Assembly (NCBI GenBank): GCA_003712125.1
Contig: RHLF01000002.1
Location: 1,178,001 to 1,242,000 of the forward strand
Reading direction: 5' to 3'
Length of the DNA: 64,000 nucleotides
From: Allomuricauda sp.
Lineage (GTDB): Bacteria; Bacteroidota; Bacteroidia; Flavobacteriales; Flavobacteriaceae
In this document: one piece after another, positions 8,485 through 17,160 of the stretch
Layout: each line of letters starts with the position of its first letter
Position numbering within the stretch: the first letter of the stretch is position 1
Notes under the pieces: model-generated
Seen by the model: only the letters and a program-made list of their open reading frames with translations
Databases searched by the model: none
What the model was told of the DNA's origin: nothing
Made by a program: the position numbers and the translations under genes

Positions 8485-8504
8485 AATTTCGGTTAGCAAT
8501 ACGG

Positions 8505-9260
8505 TTAGGAATTCATTGATGAAATAATGAATTCTTTAAAATCTTTTGAAATGGGTATCAAGGTATTGTTGATCATAATGTCTTTTGAGTTGATCGCATC
8601 AATATGATCTACATTAACAATGTAGGATTTGTGGGCACGATAAAATTTGTCTTTCGGCAACTTCTCCAAATAGTCTTTAAGAGGTGATCGAACCAAAAAC
8701 TTCTTGTCCACTGTATTTACTTCTAAGTAAACATTGTCTGCCTTGATAAATTGAATGTCACCAAATTGAATACGGTAATACAAATGTTGTTTCTTAACAA
8801 AGATTGAATCTTTCAATACCGAATTCGACACCAAGCTTTCACTGGTACCATTGCTCATTCCTGGCTCAGCATTCTTCTTGGAATAATTAAAATTGGACAA
8901 CGCAATTTCTATGGAGGTATATAGGTCTTGTTGCTCAAATGGCTTTACCAAATAGCCGTCAGGCTTGACTGTTTTTGCATTTTCAACAGTTGCCCTGTCT
9001 GAATTTGAGGTTACAAAAATGAAGGGGATATTATAAACTTCACGAATGTGTTTGCCCAAATCAATACCTGTTTTATCTGAGGCCAGGATTATATCGATAA
9101 GAACCAGGTCCACATGTTGGTTCTTGAGAACCTCAATGGCTTGTTCGTACACAATGACATTGTCTACAATTTCATAGCCAATTTCTTCAAGCATCGACTG
9201 CATGTCATCAGCAATGATAACATTGTCTTCAACTATCAATATTTTGATGGGGTGTTCCAA
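8505..9260 (-). CDS. LytTR-family response regulator
   Basis: Two-component regulator of 251 residues. The receiver domain (about 4-120) has the acidic pair Glu11/Asp12, phosphoacceptor Asp56 (VLIDIIL) and Lys in LVKPF. A linker leads to a LytTR DNA-binding domain (about 152-250) with FIKADNVYLEV and FYRAHKSYIVN. The start is TTG at 9260: an in-frame TAA lies three codons upstream and no ATG precedes the receiver core. It ends the SPOR-menA-regulator run and has a strong terminator. The nearest kinase is the TPR HisKA_2 protein at 5883-7853. Two LytTR-type operators between the two genes make this regulator the likely binder. Confidence 0.92.
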   Translation of the reverse strand: MEHPIKILIVEDNVIIADDMQSMLEEIGYEIVDNVIVYEQAIEVLKNQHVDLVLIDIILASDKTGIDLGKHIREVYNIPFIFVTSNSDRATVENAKTVKPDGYLVKPFEQQDLYTSIEIALSNFNYSKKNAEPGMSNGTSESLVSNSVLKDSIFVKKQHLYYRIQFGDIQFIKADNVYLEVNTVDKKFLVRSPLKDYLEKLPKDKFYRAHKSYIVNVDHIDAINSKDIMINNTLIPISKDFKEFIISSMNS

Positions 9261-9295
9261 AATAGTTTAGTTTTTGATTTTATTAACACTCAAAA

Positions 9296-10237
9296 TTACG
9301 AAAAATAATTAATTGAAATATAGAATGATAGGGCCACAAAAAAAGTACTCAAAGCCAATTTTTTAAGTTCTGGGTCAAGTTTTTCAGGCCTTTTCACCTG
9401 GCGTACTTTGTTCAAATGAACAAAAATAACAACGAAGGGAAGTAAATAAAAAAACGTTATAAACCCCGTTCGCGCAAGGTAAGCATAGACCAAAAATGCC
9501 ACGAATGCGCTCACCATTAAAAACATATGATACTGCTTTCCCCAAACAAATCCCATCTTAACAACCATGGTATTTTTATTGTGTATGCTGTCTGTTTCTA
9601 CATCCCTAAGATTATTCAGGTTTAAAACACCAACGCAAAGCAACCCTATTGCTATAGCGGGAAGCAAGGTAAGTAAGGTGATGAATTTTGTATGGAGAAA
9701 AAAGGAGCCACAAACGGACAAAAGACCAAAAAATACGAAAACAAATAAATCGCCCAGTCCCCGATAGCCGTATGGAGAATTACCCATGGTATATTTGATG
9801 GCCGCCCATATGCTTAAAAGTCCTAACAAAAAAAAGATGGCGAAGTAAACCCAATTTGTACCGAAGGCAGTATAAATAAGCAGTATGGATAAAAGCAAGC
9901 TAATGGCAATCGAAATCCAAATTCCAATTTTGAGTTCGCGTTTGCTCAAAATACCAGATTGCAACGCACGTTTTGGACCGATTCGTTTCTCGTCATCTGT
10001 ACCACGAACCCCATCGCCATAATCATTGGCAAAATTAGAGGTGACCTGAAAGGCAATGGTTGTGAAAATAGCCAATGCAAAAATCAGTGCATTATAATAG
10101 CCTAGGGCATTTGCCAGTCCAGTGCCAACTAGAATTCCCGAAACGGATAATGGAAGCGTTCTCAGCCGTGCGGCCAGAACCCATGCCTTAAGTTTGATCA
10201 ATTTAGTAAGGGTCTTCGATCTGTATTCGTTTTCCAT
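9296..10237 (-). CDS. menA: 1,4-dihydroxy-2-naphthoate polyprenyltransferase (MenA)
   Basis: UbiA-superfamily membrane enzyme that attaches the polyprenyl tail to DHNA to give demethylmenaquinone. About eight to nine hydrophobic helices are visible. The first Asp-rich motif lies in NFANDYGDGVRG and the second in DVETDSIHNK. I start at ATG 10237 (MENEYRSKT), the only ATG close to the conserved LKAWVLAARLRTLPLS. This overlaps the upstream SPOR gene by 35 nt, so translation is probably coupled. A start at 10261 would add eight residues and deepen the overlap. Confidence 0.93.
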   Translation of the reverse strand: MENEYRSKTLTKLIKLKAWVLAARLRTLPLSVSGILVGTGLANALGYYNALIFALAIFTTIAFQVTSNFANDYGDGVRGTDDEKRIGPKRALQSGILSKRELKIGIWISIAISLLLSILLIYTAFGTNWVYFAIFFLLGLLSIWAAIKYTMGNSPYGYRGLGDLFVFVFFGLLSVCGSFFLHTKFITLLTLLPAIAIGLLCVGVLNLNNLRDVETDSIHNKNTMVVKMGFVWGKQYHMFLMVSAFVAFLVYAYLARTGFITFFYLLPFVVIFVHLNKVRQVKRPEKLDPELKKLALSTFFVALSFYISINYFS

Positions 10238-10802
10238 CTTGGTAAGACGCCACAAAAGCATCTTTGAAGCCCATACTCACCAATTCTTTTCTGAAGTTCT
10301 GAGCTTCATCCAGGGTTTCAAAAGTTCCTAAGGAATACGCATAAAAAGGATTGGTTTTAACGAATAAGGTATTGGTAAGTGCCTCAGAAGCCAGGGTGAC
10401 ATTATTGTCAACAAAAGACTGTATTTGGACCGAGTATATTTTTTCTTTTTCCAAAAATTCTTTCGCCAAATAAAACTCTTTAACCAAACTCAGCTCCTCA
10501 TTTTGCTCCTTTAGATTGTCAATACGCGACTTGATTACTTCAAGACTATCGATGGAAACCAATAGGTTATTTTGGTTTTTTAAGCTTTTCGAAGTGCTTA
10601 GACCAGCCGAAAAAGATGTGAAGGCCAATAGTCCTACTACAAAAAGTGCTGAAATGCCCAAGAGTACATTACGCTGAATCTTTAGGCTCTTCAAGTCCTT
10701 ATTTTTAAATTTTATTTGGTCTAAAAGTCGTTCATTTATGATTTGTGCCTTTTCGATATCCTTATGCAGATCCAACAAATCATTTTCTTCAATAAAGGGC
10801 AT
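10203..10802 (-). CDS. Single-pass membrane protein with coiled coil and SPOR-like C-terminus
   Basis: 199 residues. A charged cytoplasmic N-terminus with helical character is followed by one transmembrane helix (about 47-69, LLGISALFVVGLLAFTSF). A coiled coil follows (about 75-115), then a region starting YSVQIQSF and ending PFYAYSLGTFETLDEAQNFRK...GFKDAFV, with the pattern of a SPOR peptidoglycan-binding fold. SPOR proteins act at division septa in known cases. The family match is by pattern only. It precedes menA and overlaps it, and a good promoter lies about 70 nt upstream. Its link to menaquinone synthesis, if any, is positional. Confidence 0.7.
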   Translation of the reverse strand: MPFIEENDLLDLHKDIEKAQIINERLLDQIKFKNKDLKSLKIQRNVLLGISALFVVGLLAFTSFSAGLSTSKSLKNQNNLLVSIDSLEVIKSRIDNLKEQNEELSLVKEFYLAKEFLEKEKIYSVQIQSFVDNNVTLASEALTNTLFVKTNPFYAYSLGTFETLDEAQNFRKELVSMGFKDAFVASYQDGKRIQIEDPY

Positions 10803-10870
10803 AGGTATGGTTTTTGTAGTGTAATCTGCTCAACATCATAACTATCAACCAGTTATGGGAACATTATTTA

Positions 10871-10901
10871 CAAATGTAGTTTTTTTGGTAAAACAACAAA
10901 A
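10871..10901 (-). promoter_or_regulatory. Bacteroidetes-type promoter of the SPOR-menA-regulator operon
   Basis: Minus strand: TTTTG (10897-10901), 18 nt, TACATTTG (10871-10878). Both boxes match TTTG/TAnnTTTG. Predicted start near 10864, giving a leader of about 60 nt. Confidence 0.65.
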
Positions 10902-10964
10902 TAAACCGTTGGTAAATTATTGCATTGGTTCTTAAACGACCAAAAAACACTTAATTTCCTTTTC

Positions 10965-11795
10965 TTATTTTAGGTAAATACCATCCGGCCTAATTTCAAC
11001 TTTCTTTTTTTTATAAAGGTTGCCAATCGCCTTCTTAAATGTTTTTTTGCTCATACCAAACTCTTGATAAATAACATCCGCAGGAGATTTGTCATGTAGC
11101 CCCAAATAACCATCCTGGTCAAGAAGTCTTTTATATATTTTATCGGCGGCGGGTTCTAGGGCTTCGATACCTTGGCGCTGCAAGACCACATCAATTTTTT
11201 TATCGGTTCGTATCTTTTTGATATATCCGGTGGCACGATCTCCGATAGCGATCGAACCAAAAACATCACTGTGAAATAACAGCCCCTTATACTTATGGTC
11301 AATGATTACCTCCCACCCCAATTCGGTTTTTCTGTAGACCAATAATTCTACCTCATCACCGTCCTTAACATCAATGTCATTGTTGTCTAAAAAGTTAGCA
11401 ACTCGCGCAGATGCTGCGAGCCTAAAGGTCTGTTCATCCAAATAGCAAAAAACAACATATTCATGATCCAATCTGAGTTTACTGACTTGTTCTGAAAATG
11501 GCACAAACAATTGTTTGTCTAACCCCCAGTCCATAAATGCACCATAATTGTTGATGTCAACCACCTTTAAAAATCCGAATCTGTTCCTTGAAATCTTAGG
11601 TATTTGGGTGGTAGCTACTGGCCGTTCCTCATTATCCAAATAACAAAATATTTTGATTTGGTCGCCTATGGCATACTCCTCTGGCACAAACTTGTTGGGC
11701 AGCAATACTTCGGTACCTTCATCGTCACTTAAAAACAGTCCCACACTCGTGCTCCGCTCTATTTGCAGTGTATTAAAATTTCCGAGCTCTATCAA
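10965..11795 (-). CDS. cvfB: S1-like RNA-binding protein, CvfB/YitL family
   Basis: 276 residues with tandem S1-like OB folds (about 1-215) and a C-terminal winged helix (about 220-276: KSPADVIYQEFGMSKKTFKKAIGNLYKK). CvfB-type proteins bind RNA and affect virulence genes in Staphylococcus; the role in Bacteroidetes is not established. Often annotated as a GntR-like regulator, which the S1 folds argue against. The start is TTG at 11795 (MIELGNFNTL), as the family begins at MIE(I/L)G. A terminator for the preceding DUF2853 gene lies about 16 nt upstream of the start, so expression may depend on read-through. Confidence 0.8.
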   Translation of the reverse strand: MIELGNFNTLQIERSTSVGLFLSDDEGTEVLLPNKFVPEEYAIGDQIKIFCYLDNEERPVATTQIPKISRNRFGFLKVVDINNYGAFMDWGLDKQLFVPFSEQVSKLRLDHEYVVFCYLDEQTFRLAASARVANFLDNNDIDVKDGDEVELLVYRKTELGWEVIIDHKYKGLLFHSDVFGSIAIGDRATGYIKKIRTDKKIDVVLQRQGIEALEPAADKIYKRLLDQDGYLGLHDKSPADVIYQEFGMSKKTFKKAIGNLYKKKKVEIRPDGIYLK

Positions 11796-11810
11796 TCTTC
11801 AAATTATCTT

Positions 11811-11847
11811 AAAAGAAAAACCGCCCGAGATATTCCAAGGGCGGTTC
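11811..11847 (-). terminator. Terminator behind the DUF2853 gene
   Basis: AACCGCCC (11819-11826) pairs with GGGCGGTT (11839-11846). On the minus strand it is followed by TTTTTCTTTT. It lies between the DUF2853 and CvfB genes. Confidence 0.8.
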
Positions 11848-11866
11848 TATCTTTACATTATCATTC

Positions 11867-12208
11867 TTAGTTATAAACGGATTCCTTACCAAAGTGTTTT
11901 GCCAACATATAGTAAATGACCGCACGATGTTTGTTTTTTTCAGATCTGCCATAGCGATCAATAACGCTGGTGATGGCATCCATCAGTTCCGGCCCATCAG
12001 AAAGACCCAATTTTTTGATCAAAAAATTATTCCGTACAGTTTCCAGTTCTTTTTCATCAGAGCCAGAAACTTTTGAGGCGTCTAAATTATAAATTGCTGG
12101 CCCAAGGCCTACAGCGACTTTATCCAAAAAATCCATATCGGGCGTTTCGCCAAATTTATCCTTTATATCCGCCGCATATTTCTCGACCAATTCATCTTTC
12201 TTACTCAT
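11867..12208 (-). CDS. DUF2853 family protein
   Basis: Small soluble helical protein of 113 residues, recognised by its start MSKKDELVEKYAADIKDKF, the middle KKLGLSDGPELMDAI and the C-terminal HRAVIYYMLAKHF. No signal peptide or membrane segment. Function unknown. It follows menD by 26 nt and is probably read with it. A strong terminator closes the unit. Confidence 0.88.
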   Translation of the reverse strand: MSKKDELVEKYAADIKDKFGETPDMDFLDKVAVGLGPAIYNLDASKVSGSDEKELETVRNNFLIKKLGLSDGPELMDAITSVIDRYGRSEKNKHRAVIYYMLAKHFGKESVYN

Positions 12209-12234
12209 GGTAGTGTTCTTTATTTTGTTAAGCC

Positions 12235-13974
12235 CTAAGATATAAAATCGAAGTAATCGAGCAAAATACCATCATTCACCTCCGCGGGTGTAAAGACCTC
12301 AAAAATTATGGGTTTTGAGCTTGGTGCGAAAAATTTGTCCATCTGCTTAAGGAATGAGTTTTCATCTTGGGCTTCGAGATAATCAAACCCGTAAAGTTCG
12401 CTTAGTTGCCTTGCCCTTAATTGATGTCGCGTCTCGAAATATGTTTCAAATTTTTCGGAGTTTTCTTTTCCAGGCAATATTCTAAAAATTCCACCGCCAG
12501 CGTTATTGACAATCAGTATCCTGAAATCGTTTCTAATGTAATTGTTCCACAACGCATTGCTATCGTAAAAAAAGCTGAGATCCCCCGTGATGAGCAAGGT
12601 GGGTTGCTCATGGTGTACCGAGGCGCCAATTGCGGTTGAAGTACTGCCCTCGATTCCGCTTGTTCCCCTATTGCAAAAAATTTCCAAGGTAGGGTCCAAA
12701 TCGAAAAGTTGGGTGTAACGTATTGTTGAGCTATTGGCCAAATGAACCTGATACCTTGATGGTATTTTAGGTAGACCCAAACCGAACACCAGAAAATCTG
12801 AGAAAGTTATCTGTTTTATATACCGAGCACGTCGCTGTTCATAGGCCAGCTTTGTTTTGTGCCAAAAAGAAAAATAATCACTGGCAACAGGTAGGTAAGT
12901 AGCATAAAGCGATTTAAGAAACGAATTTGAATTAACCTTCAGGTGGTTACTTAATGAAAAATAAGTGTTGTTGAATCTATGGATTCCCACGTGCCAATGG
13001 CATTGAGGTTTGTTCGCCCTTAAAAAGGCTTTTATCTTTTTAGAAACGATCATACCGCCAAAAGTTAGCAGTAACTCAGGGCGCAAGAGCGTGGAAAGCT
13101 TTTCGCCTTCTGAAGATTTTTCGATGGGAAATACAATACTATCAATACTGGGGAAAAAGTTTTTGTGATGCGTATTGGATGTTGTTTCTGTAAATACCAC
13201 CACAGAAGGGTCATTAGCCAAAAGTTCCAAGGTCTCTTTTTCAAATTCATTTGGGCCATTGACCCCAATTATGACCATTTTACTTTTAGCGCTAGCCCAT
13301 TTTTTCTTAAAGTCAGAAATATCAAATTGATCAATTTCGGCAACCGTTTCATTCGAAGTTATGTTTTCGCTAACTCTTTGATATTCAAGTGTTTCATATA
13401 ATGGCTCCTCAAAGGGAACATTAAGGTGAACAGGTTGCTTATTGCGAACAGCAAATTCAAGGCATTTGTTTATTTCATTTTCATTGTAAACATCGATTTG
13501 CTGTTGACTTTCATCCAATAGCTCTGGTGCGTACCGTTCGATTTTATGCTTGGAATGATTTACATCAAGTTTTAAGTTTGATGCATATCCAATATGATTC
13601 TGAAACACATTTTTTTGACGAATGGTTTGGCCATCTCCAATGTCGATGCGATAGGGTGGCCGATCAGCGGAAATAACCACCAGCGGTATATTCGAGTAGA
13701 AGGCCTCTGCCACCGCAGGATAGTAATTCAACAGGGCACTTCCTGAGGTGCACACCAAAGCAACCGGCTCATTTAGTTGCATCGAAATACCTAGGGCAAA
13801 AAATGCAGCAGACCTTTCATCAACAATGGAATAACATCTGAAAAATGGCGCTTCTGTAAAACTTATTGTTAATGGAGCATTTCGCGATCCTGGGGAGATG
13901 ACAACATGTTTGACCCCCTTTTCTTTACAAGAGGCAAGGATAGTCTGGGCGACCGGTATGTTCGAACATTTCAT
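12235..13974 (-). CDS. menD: SEPHCHC synthase (MenD), ThDP-dependent
   Basis: Joins isochorismate and 2-oxoglutarate in menaquinone synthesis. The N-terminal signature ISPGSRNAPL is near residue 29. The ThDP/metal motif is recognisable at the C-terminal side as ITGDLSFFYDSNALWN followed by NNAGGGIF, and GTSGIEGS precedes it. I start at ATG 13974 (MKCSNIPVAQ) because homologues start about eight residues before AQ(S/T)I; the longer frame adds ten residues of no family character. The upstream isochorismate synthase ends 32 nt before, in line with one operon. Confidence 0.93.
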   Translation of the reverse strand: MKCSNIPVAQTILASCKEKGVKHVVISPGSRNAPLTISFTEAPFFRCYSIVDERSAAFFALGISMQLNEPVALVCTSGSALLNYYPAVAEAFYSNIPLVVISADRPPYRIDIGDGQTIRQKNVFQNHIGYASNLKLDVNHSKHKIERYAPELLDESQQQIDVYNENEINKCLEFAVRNKQPVHLNVPFEEPLYETLEYQRVSENITSNETVAEIDQFDISDFKKKWASAKSKMVIIGVNGPNEFEKETLELLANDPSVVVFTETTSNTHHKNFFPSIDSIVFPIEKSSEGEKLSTLLRPELLLTFGGMIVSKKIKAFLRANKPQCHWHVGIHRFNNTYFSLSNHLKVNSNSFLKSLYATYLPVASDYFSFWHKTKLAYEQRRARYIKQITFSDFLVFGLGLPKIPSRYQVHLANSSTIRYTQLFDLDPTLEIFCNRGTSGIEGSTSTAIGASVHHEQPTLLITGDLSFFYDSNALWNNYIRNDFRILIVNNAGGGIFRILPGKENSEKFETYFETRHQLRARQLSELYGFDYLEAQDENSFLKQMDKFFAPSSKPIIFEVFTPAEVNDGILLDYFDFIS

Positions 13975-14006
13975 CGAGTGCAAAAATAACCATTGCGGCC
14001 ACAACT

Positions 14007-15065
14007 TTATAGTAAAGAAAGCATGGTTTGACTTTTATGTTGTGTTTCGATCCATTCAAGTTCAGGTATCGAATTTTTGGTAATACCACCACCTGCAAAA
14101 ATTGAAACTTCTGCGTTATCAAACTTCATGCATCTCAGGTTTACATAAAGATTTGTTTGATTGTCCCTAAAATTTAATTCACCCAAAAAACCTGTATAAA
14201 ATCTCCGATGGTAAGATTCGTTCTCCTTTATGAACCCAAAGGCTTTTTGTTTGGGAAACCCACAAACAGCTGGTGTAGGGTGTAGGTTTTGAATTAGTTT
14301 GCCCAACTCAAAATCAGCTCTGACCTTACCCGAAATCTTAGACTTAAGATGCCAAACACTACCCGCTTTTATGGTTGCAGGTGTAGAGACCGTTATTTCA
14401 TCCAATTGCTGAGCAAAGCAATTGTAAATGAAATCGGTTACCATTTGCTGTTCGTCCTTTTCCTTAGTGGTCCAAACCGGTTGAATCCCATTTTCGGTTT
14501 TCAAGGTACCTGCCAATGCCACCGTTTCGATATTTTCATCAGTAGCGCTAAGAAAAACCTCAGGCGACGCACCCATCCAAATCCCCGTTGCTGGATGAAA
14601 CCATAAATAACAAAAAGAATTGGAGTAGCGTTCCAGGGCGGCAATAAATATCTCGAAGCAGTTTTTGTCTGTTTTGGCGTTAATTTGTCTTGAAACGATA
14701 ACCTTATCCAATTCACCAGAGGCAATGCGATCAACGGCCAATTGCACAAGTTTGACATGTTCTTCTTTCCCCATTTCAACGGGTTGGGGCAAATGACCTG
14801 TTGAATTGGCCGTCGATTCAAAATCTGCAGTTAACTGCTCGTCGGGTTGTAACAAAATAGAAGCTTCACTTTCCTCAAAAGGGGCGAACAAAAAACCTCT
14901 TTCCTCGAAATCAACAGGATTAGAGGTGGCTGGGTTATTTTGAAATAGCCCAGTAATTTCTTTGTCGAAGGGCTTTCTGTAGACAACAAATGGCAACTGT
15001 TGTTCCAGTTGTTTGGTAGCCCTTGATATCAAACGATCAATATCCTTATTTTCTGGGGAGGGCAA
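14007..15065 (-). CDS. menF: Isochorismate synthase (MenF-type chorismate-binding enzyme)
   Basis: Converts chorismate to isochorismate, the entry step of the menaquinone branch. The C-terminal chorismate-binding domain shows the conserved GASPEVFL, LAGTLKT, HLKSKISG, LHPTPAVCGFPK and FYTGFLGE; the HPTPAVCG-PK form is typical of isochorismate synthases. The frame begins with TTG at 15065 (MPSPENKD), inside the end of the thioesterase gene (20-nt overlap). No ATG is available before the family core. Length 352 residues is short but normal in this group. Operon order: thioesterase, menF, menD. Confidence 0.9.
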   Translation of the reverse strand: MPSPENKDIDRLISRATKQLEQQLPFVVYRKPFDKEITGLFQNNPATSNPVDFEERGFLFAPFEESEASILLQPDEQLTADFESTANSTGHLPQPVEMGKEEHVKLVQLAVDRIASGELDKVIVSRQINAKTDKNCFEIFIAALERYSNSFCYLWFHPATGIWMGASPEVFLSATDENIETVALAGTLKTENGIQPVWTTKEKDEQQMVTDFIYNCFAQQLDEITVSTPATIKAGSVWHLKSKISGKVRADFELGKLIQNLHPTPAVCGFPKQKAFGFIKENESYHRRFYTGFLGELNFRDNQTNLYVNLRCMKFDNAEVSIFAGGGITKNSIPELEWIETQHKSQTMLSLL

Positions 15066-15468
15066 TAGTCGTTAGTTTACAGTTTGAAACCAGTTCATTG
15101 TTCTCGTTGGTAATCTTTATCTCCCAAAGTTGGGTGGTCTTCCCTTTGTGCAAGATGGTGGCCCTAGCATAAACAAATCCTTCTCGAACCCCTTTTACAT
15201 GATTGGCTGCAATTTCTATACCCCGAACAAAAACTTTGGATGCATCGAGAAAAATATATGAAGCAGCACTTCCAACGCTCTCTGCCAATGCAACTGAAGC
15301 TCCGCCATGGAGCACGCCATCGGGTTGGTGTACCTTTTTCGTAACTGGCATTCTGGCCAACAAAAAATTCTCTCCGACATCCACATATTCAATTTCCAAT
15401 GTTTCCATTAGGGTGTTCTTACGAATTTCGTTACATACCTCAAGAATTTTTGCTTTATGCTCTTCCAT
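15046..15468 (-). CDS. Hotdog-fold thioesterase, PaaI/MenI-like (probable DHNA-CoA thioesterase)
   Basis: 140-residue hotdog protein with the PaaI-type signature HGGASVALAESVGSAAS and the strand pair GIEIAANHVKGVREG. Position as first gene before menF and menD makes it the likely hydrolase of DHNA-CoA, the step between MenB and MenA. Related enzymes (E. coli MenI/YdiI) have this fold. Sequence alone cannot separate this from phenylacetyl-CoA thioesterases, so the function is inferred from context. Its start is only 42 nt from the divergent hydrolase gene. Confidence 0.82.
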   Translation of the reverse strand: MEEHKAKILEVCNEIRKNTLMETLEIEYVDVGENFLLARMPVTKKVHQPDGVLHGGASVALAESVGSAASYIFLDASKVFVRGIEIAANHVKGVREGFVYARATILHKGKTTQLWEIKITNENNELVSNCKLTTIALPRK

Positions 15469-15510
15469 TTTTAAATTTTTGTAAAATTACAATTCATTTG
15501 CAATACAACT

Positions 15511-16170
15511 ATGGCGCAAGAAGCATCTTCCTTAACGGAAAAAAATACGTCCTACCAAACGACAAATTCCTATGCCACGCTGAATACGCTCACTCCAAAG
15601 ACTGAAAACATTTGGGTAGTCTTTCATGGCATGGGGTATCTAAGTCGGTACTTCTTAAAACCATTTACCAAACTTGATGCAGCCACCAATTATATTGTCG
15701 CTCCTCAGGCTCCCTCGAAGTATTATTTGAATGACGAATACAAATATGTAGGAGCCAGCTGGTTGACTAAAGAAAATACCCGCCAGGAGATCCAGAACAT
15801 TTTTAGCTATATCGATTCTGTAATGGAAGCAGAAAAGCTTTTAACACCTACCAATCTCATACTCTTCGGTTTTTCACAGGGTGTTTCCATTGTCACACGA
15901 TGGATGGCTTCTCGAAAGGTGCAATGCAAAAAATTGGTCATGTATGCAGGGAGTATACCCAATGAACTCAGCAAAGAAGATTTCGACCATTTGGATCTCA
16001 ACCAAACTGAAGTGCGTATAATTTATGGTGATACGGACAAATTTTTGACCCCAGAACGCCTACAGCTCGAAAACGAAAAAACCATTAAGCTCTTTGGAAA
16101 ACACGCCAACGTCAGAAAATTCGAAGGTGGCCATGAAATAAAAATTGATCTTCTTAAGGAGTTAGTTTGA
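15511..16170 (+). CDS. Alpha/beta hydrolase, carboxylesterase/phospholipase-like
   Basis: 219-residue cytoplasmic serine hydrolase. The nucleophile elbow is GFSQG (FGFSQGVSIVTRW), the acidic residue is probably in YGDTDKFLTP and the His in EGGHEI, giving a complete triad as in the carboxylesterase/YpfH group. Starts at ATG 15511, divergent from the thioesterase. Its stop overlaps that of the next gene by 9 nt tail to tail. Substrate unknown. Confidence 0.8.
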   Translation: MAQEASSLTEKNTSYQTTNSYATLNTLTPKTENIWVVFHGMGYLSRYFLKPFTKLDAATNYIVAPQAPSKYYLNDEYKYVGASWLTKENTRQEIQNIFSYIDSVMEAEKLLTPTNLILFGFSQGVSIVTRWMASRKVQCKKLVMYAGSIPNELSKEDFDHLDLNQTEVRIIYGDTDKFLTPERLQLENEKTIKLFGKHANVRKFEGGHEIKIDLLKELV

Positions 16171-17088
16171 TTGGGGTTGGTTTGGGCCTGAAGTATAGTA
16201 TTCAATTTTTCGGGTGGTATAGGTGTTATCGGGCGTAACTATTTTTTTGACCCAATTTTTTGTTTCGTTATCATCGAACTGAAAAATATACTCTTTTTCA
16301 AATACGGTATTGCCCCGTTTAATTATGGTTTTGGAAAGTATGCCATCTTCGTCATAAACATTGGAAAATTCTTCAATTATGGCAAATTGGTCAATTGATG
16401 TATCAAAGCTAAATACAACCTTGGTCAGCAATTTTTCATTGGCACCATAGGTTTCTTCGACGGCACTTGTGGGCTGCCCGTCTAAAAAGTCTTTTGTCAA
16501 TACGGTTTTGACTTCGCCTCCCGCATTCTTCTTTGAGGAAGTTCGAATTGATTTTTGGATGACACCGTTTAACAAATACGTTTTTGTTGTTTCCTCTTTA
16601 TAATTGACATATTCAACCCTTGTTTCATCCACGGCATCTTGATGGGAAACCGTAATGCCAACCAACCTATTCGAGTCGTCAAACCTAAAAACCTGATTTT
16701 CGAAAAATTGTTTGTCGTAAGACACGACTCGTTCATTAATCACCTTATTGCCAGAGGTATCGATCTCAAAAAAATTAGCCATGGAGGTTGTCGCATCCAG
16801 CTTACCGTTTTTATAACTTTCCATTCTTCTTTCGACCAACCAATCTCCAATATATTTGTAGATGGTTATATCCTGATCTTGCTCGTTATATTGGGTTGTA
16901 CTCCGAACCAATAAACCCAATTTATTAAACTCGAAGACCTCACTCCCATAATCTGTTATCACCGTACAAGTTTTCACCCTGCCCTTCAAATCAAAATCAT
17001 TGACGGTCAAGTATTCGAGGTCTTGAGAGAAGCCCAATACATGGGATGTCAACCAGAATAATAAGATAAAGTGATAATTCTTCGCCAT
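16162..17088 (-). CDS. Secreted protein of unknown function with YD-like repeat pattern
   Basis: I do not recognise a named family. The product has a signal peptide (MAKNYHFILLFWLTSHVLGFSQ). About 290 residues follow, made of repeating short beta units such as YNEQDQDITIYKY, FDDSNRLVGI and VYDEDGILSKTI, which recall RHS/YD-type repeats of Bacteroidetes surface proteins. ATG 17088 is chosen because the signal peptide begins there; the frame is open upstream to 17118. No catalytic motif. It stands alone between convergent and tandem neighbours. Confidence 0.65.
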   Translation of the reverse strand: MAKNYHFILLFWLTSHVLGFSQDLEYLTVNDFDLKGRVKTCTVITDYGSEVFEFNKLGLLVRSTTQYNEQDQDITIYKYIGDWLVERRMESYKNGKLDATTSMANFFEIDTSGNKVINERVVSYDKQFFENQVFRFDDSNRLVGITVSHQDAVDETRVEYVNYKEETTKTYLLNGVIQKSIRTSSKKNAGGEVKTVLTKDFLDGQPTSAVEETYGANEKLLTKVVFSFDTSIDQFAIIEEFSNVYDEDGILSKTIIKRGNTVFEKEYIFQFDDNETKNWVKKIVTPDNTYTTRKIEYYTSGPNQPQSN

Positions 17089-17160
17089 ATGCTGCAAAAT
17101 TAGTCCAAATTGTATCAAAGCGAATACAAATAGAATGCCAATTATCGAAAATATCCTGGG

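Larger units (their letters stand above)
7854..8504. other. 650-bp intergenic region with two LytTR-type operators, an sRNA candidate and terminators
   Basis: No convincing protein gene lies here. On the minus strand, going towards the kinase, I see: the terminator of the regulator gene (8455-8484), operator pair 2 (8406-8436) with a -7-like element at 8370-8377, a short transcript region ending in a strong terminator (8281-8318), and operator pair 1 (8142-8172) with a -7 element at 8106-8113. A weak hairpin CTATT-TTTC-AATAG followed by a T run lies at about 8034-8055. From there to 7853 is an AT-rich leader without recognisable structure. Confidence 0.7.

Noticed and set aside
10050-10075. 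GGTTGTGAAA inside menA as another LytTR half-site
   Set aside because: It lies in coding sequence, has no partner at 21 bp that I can see and no -7 element at the shared spacing.
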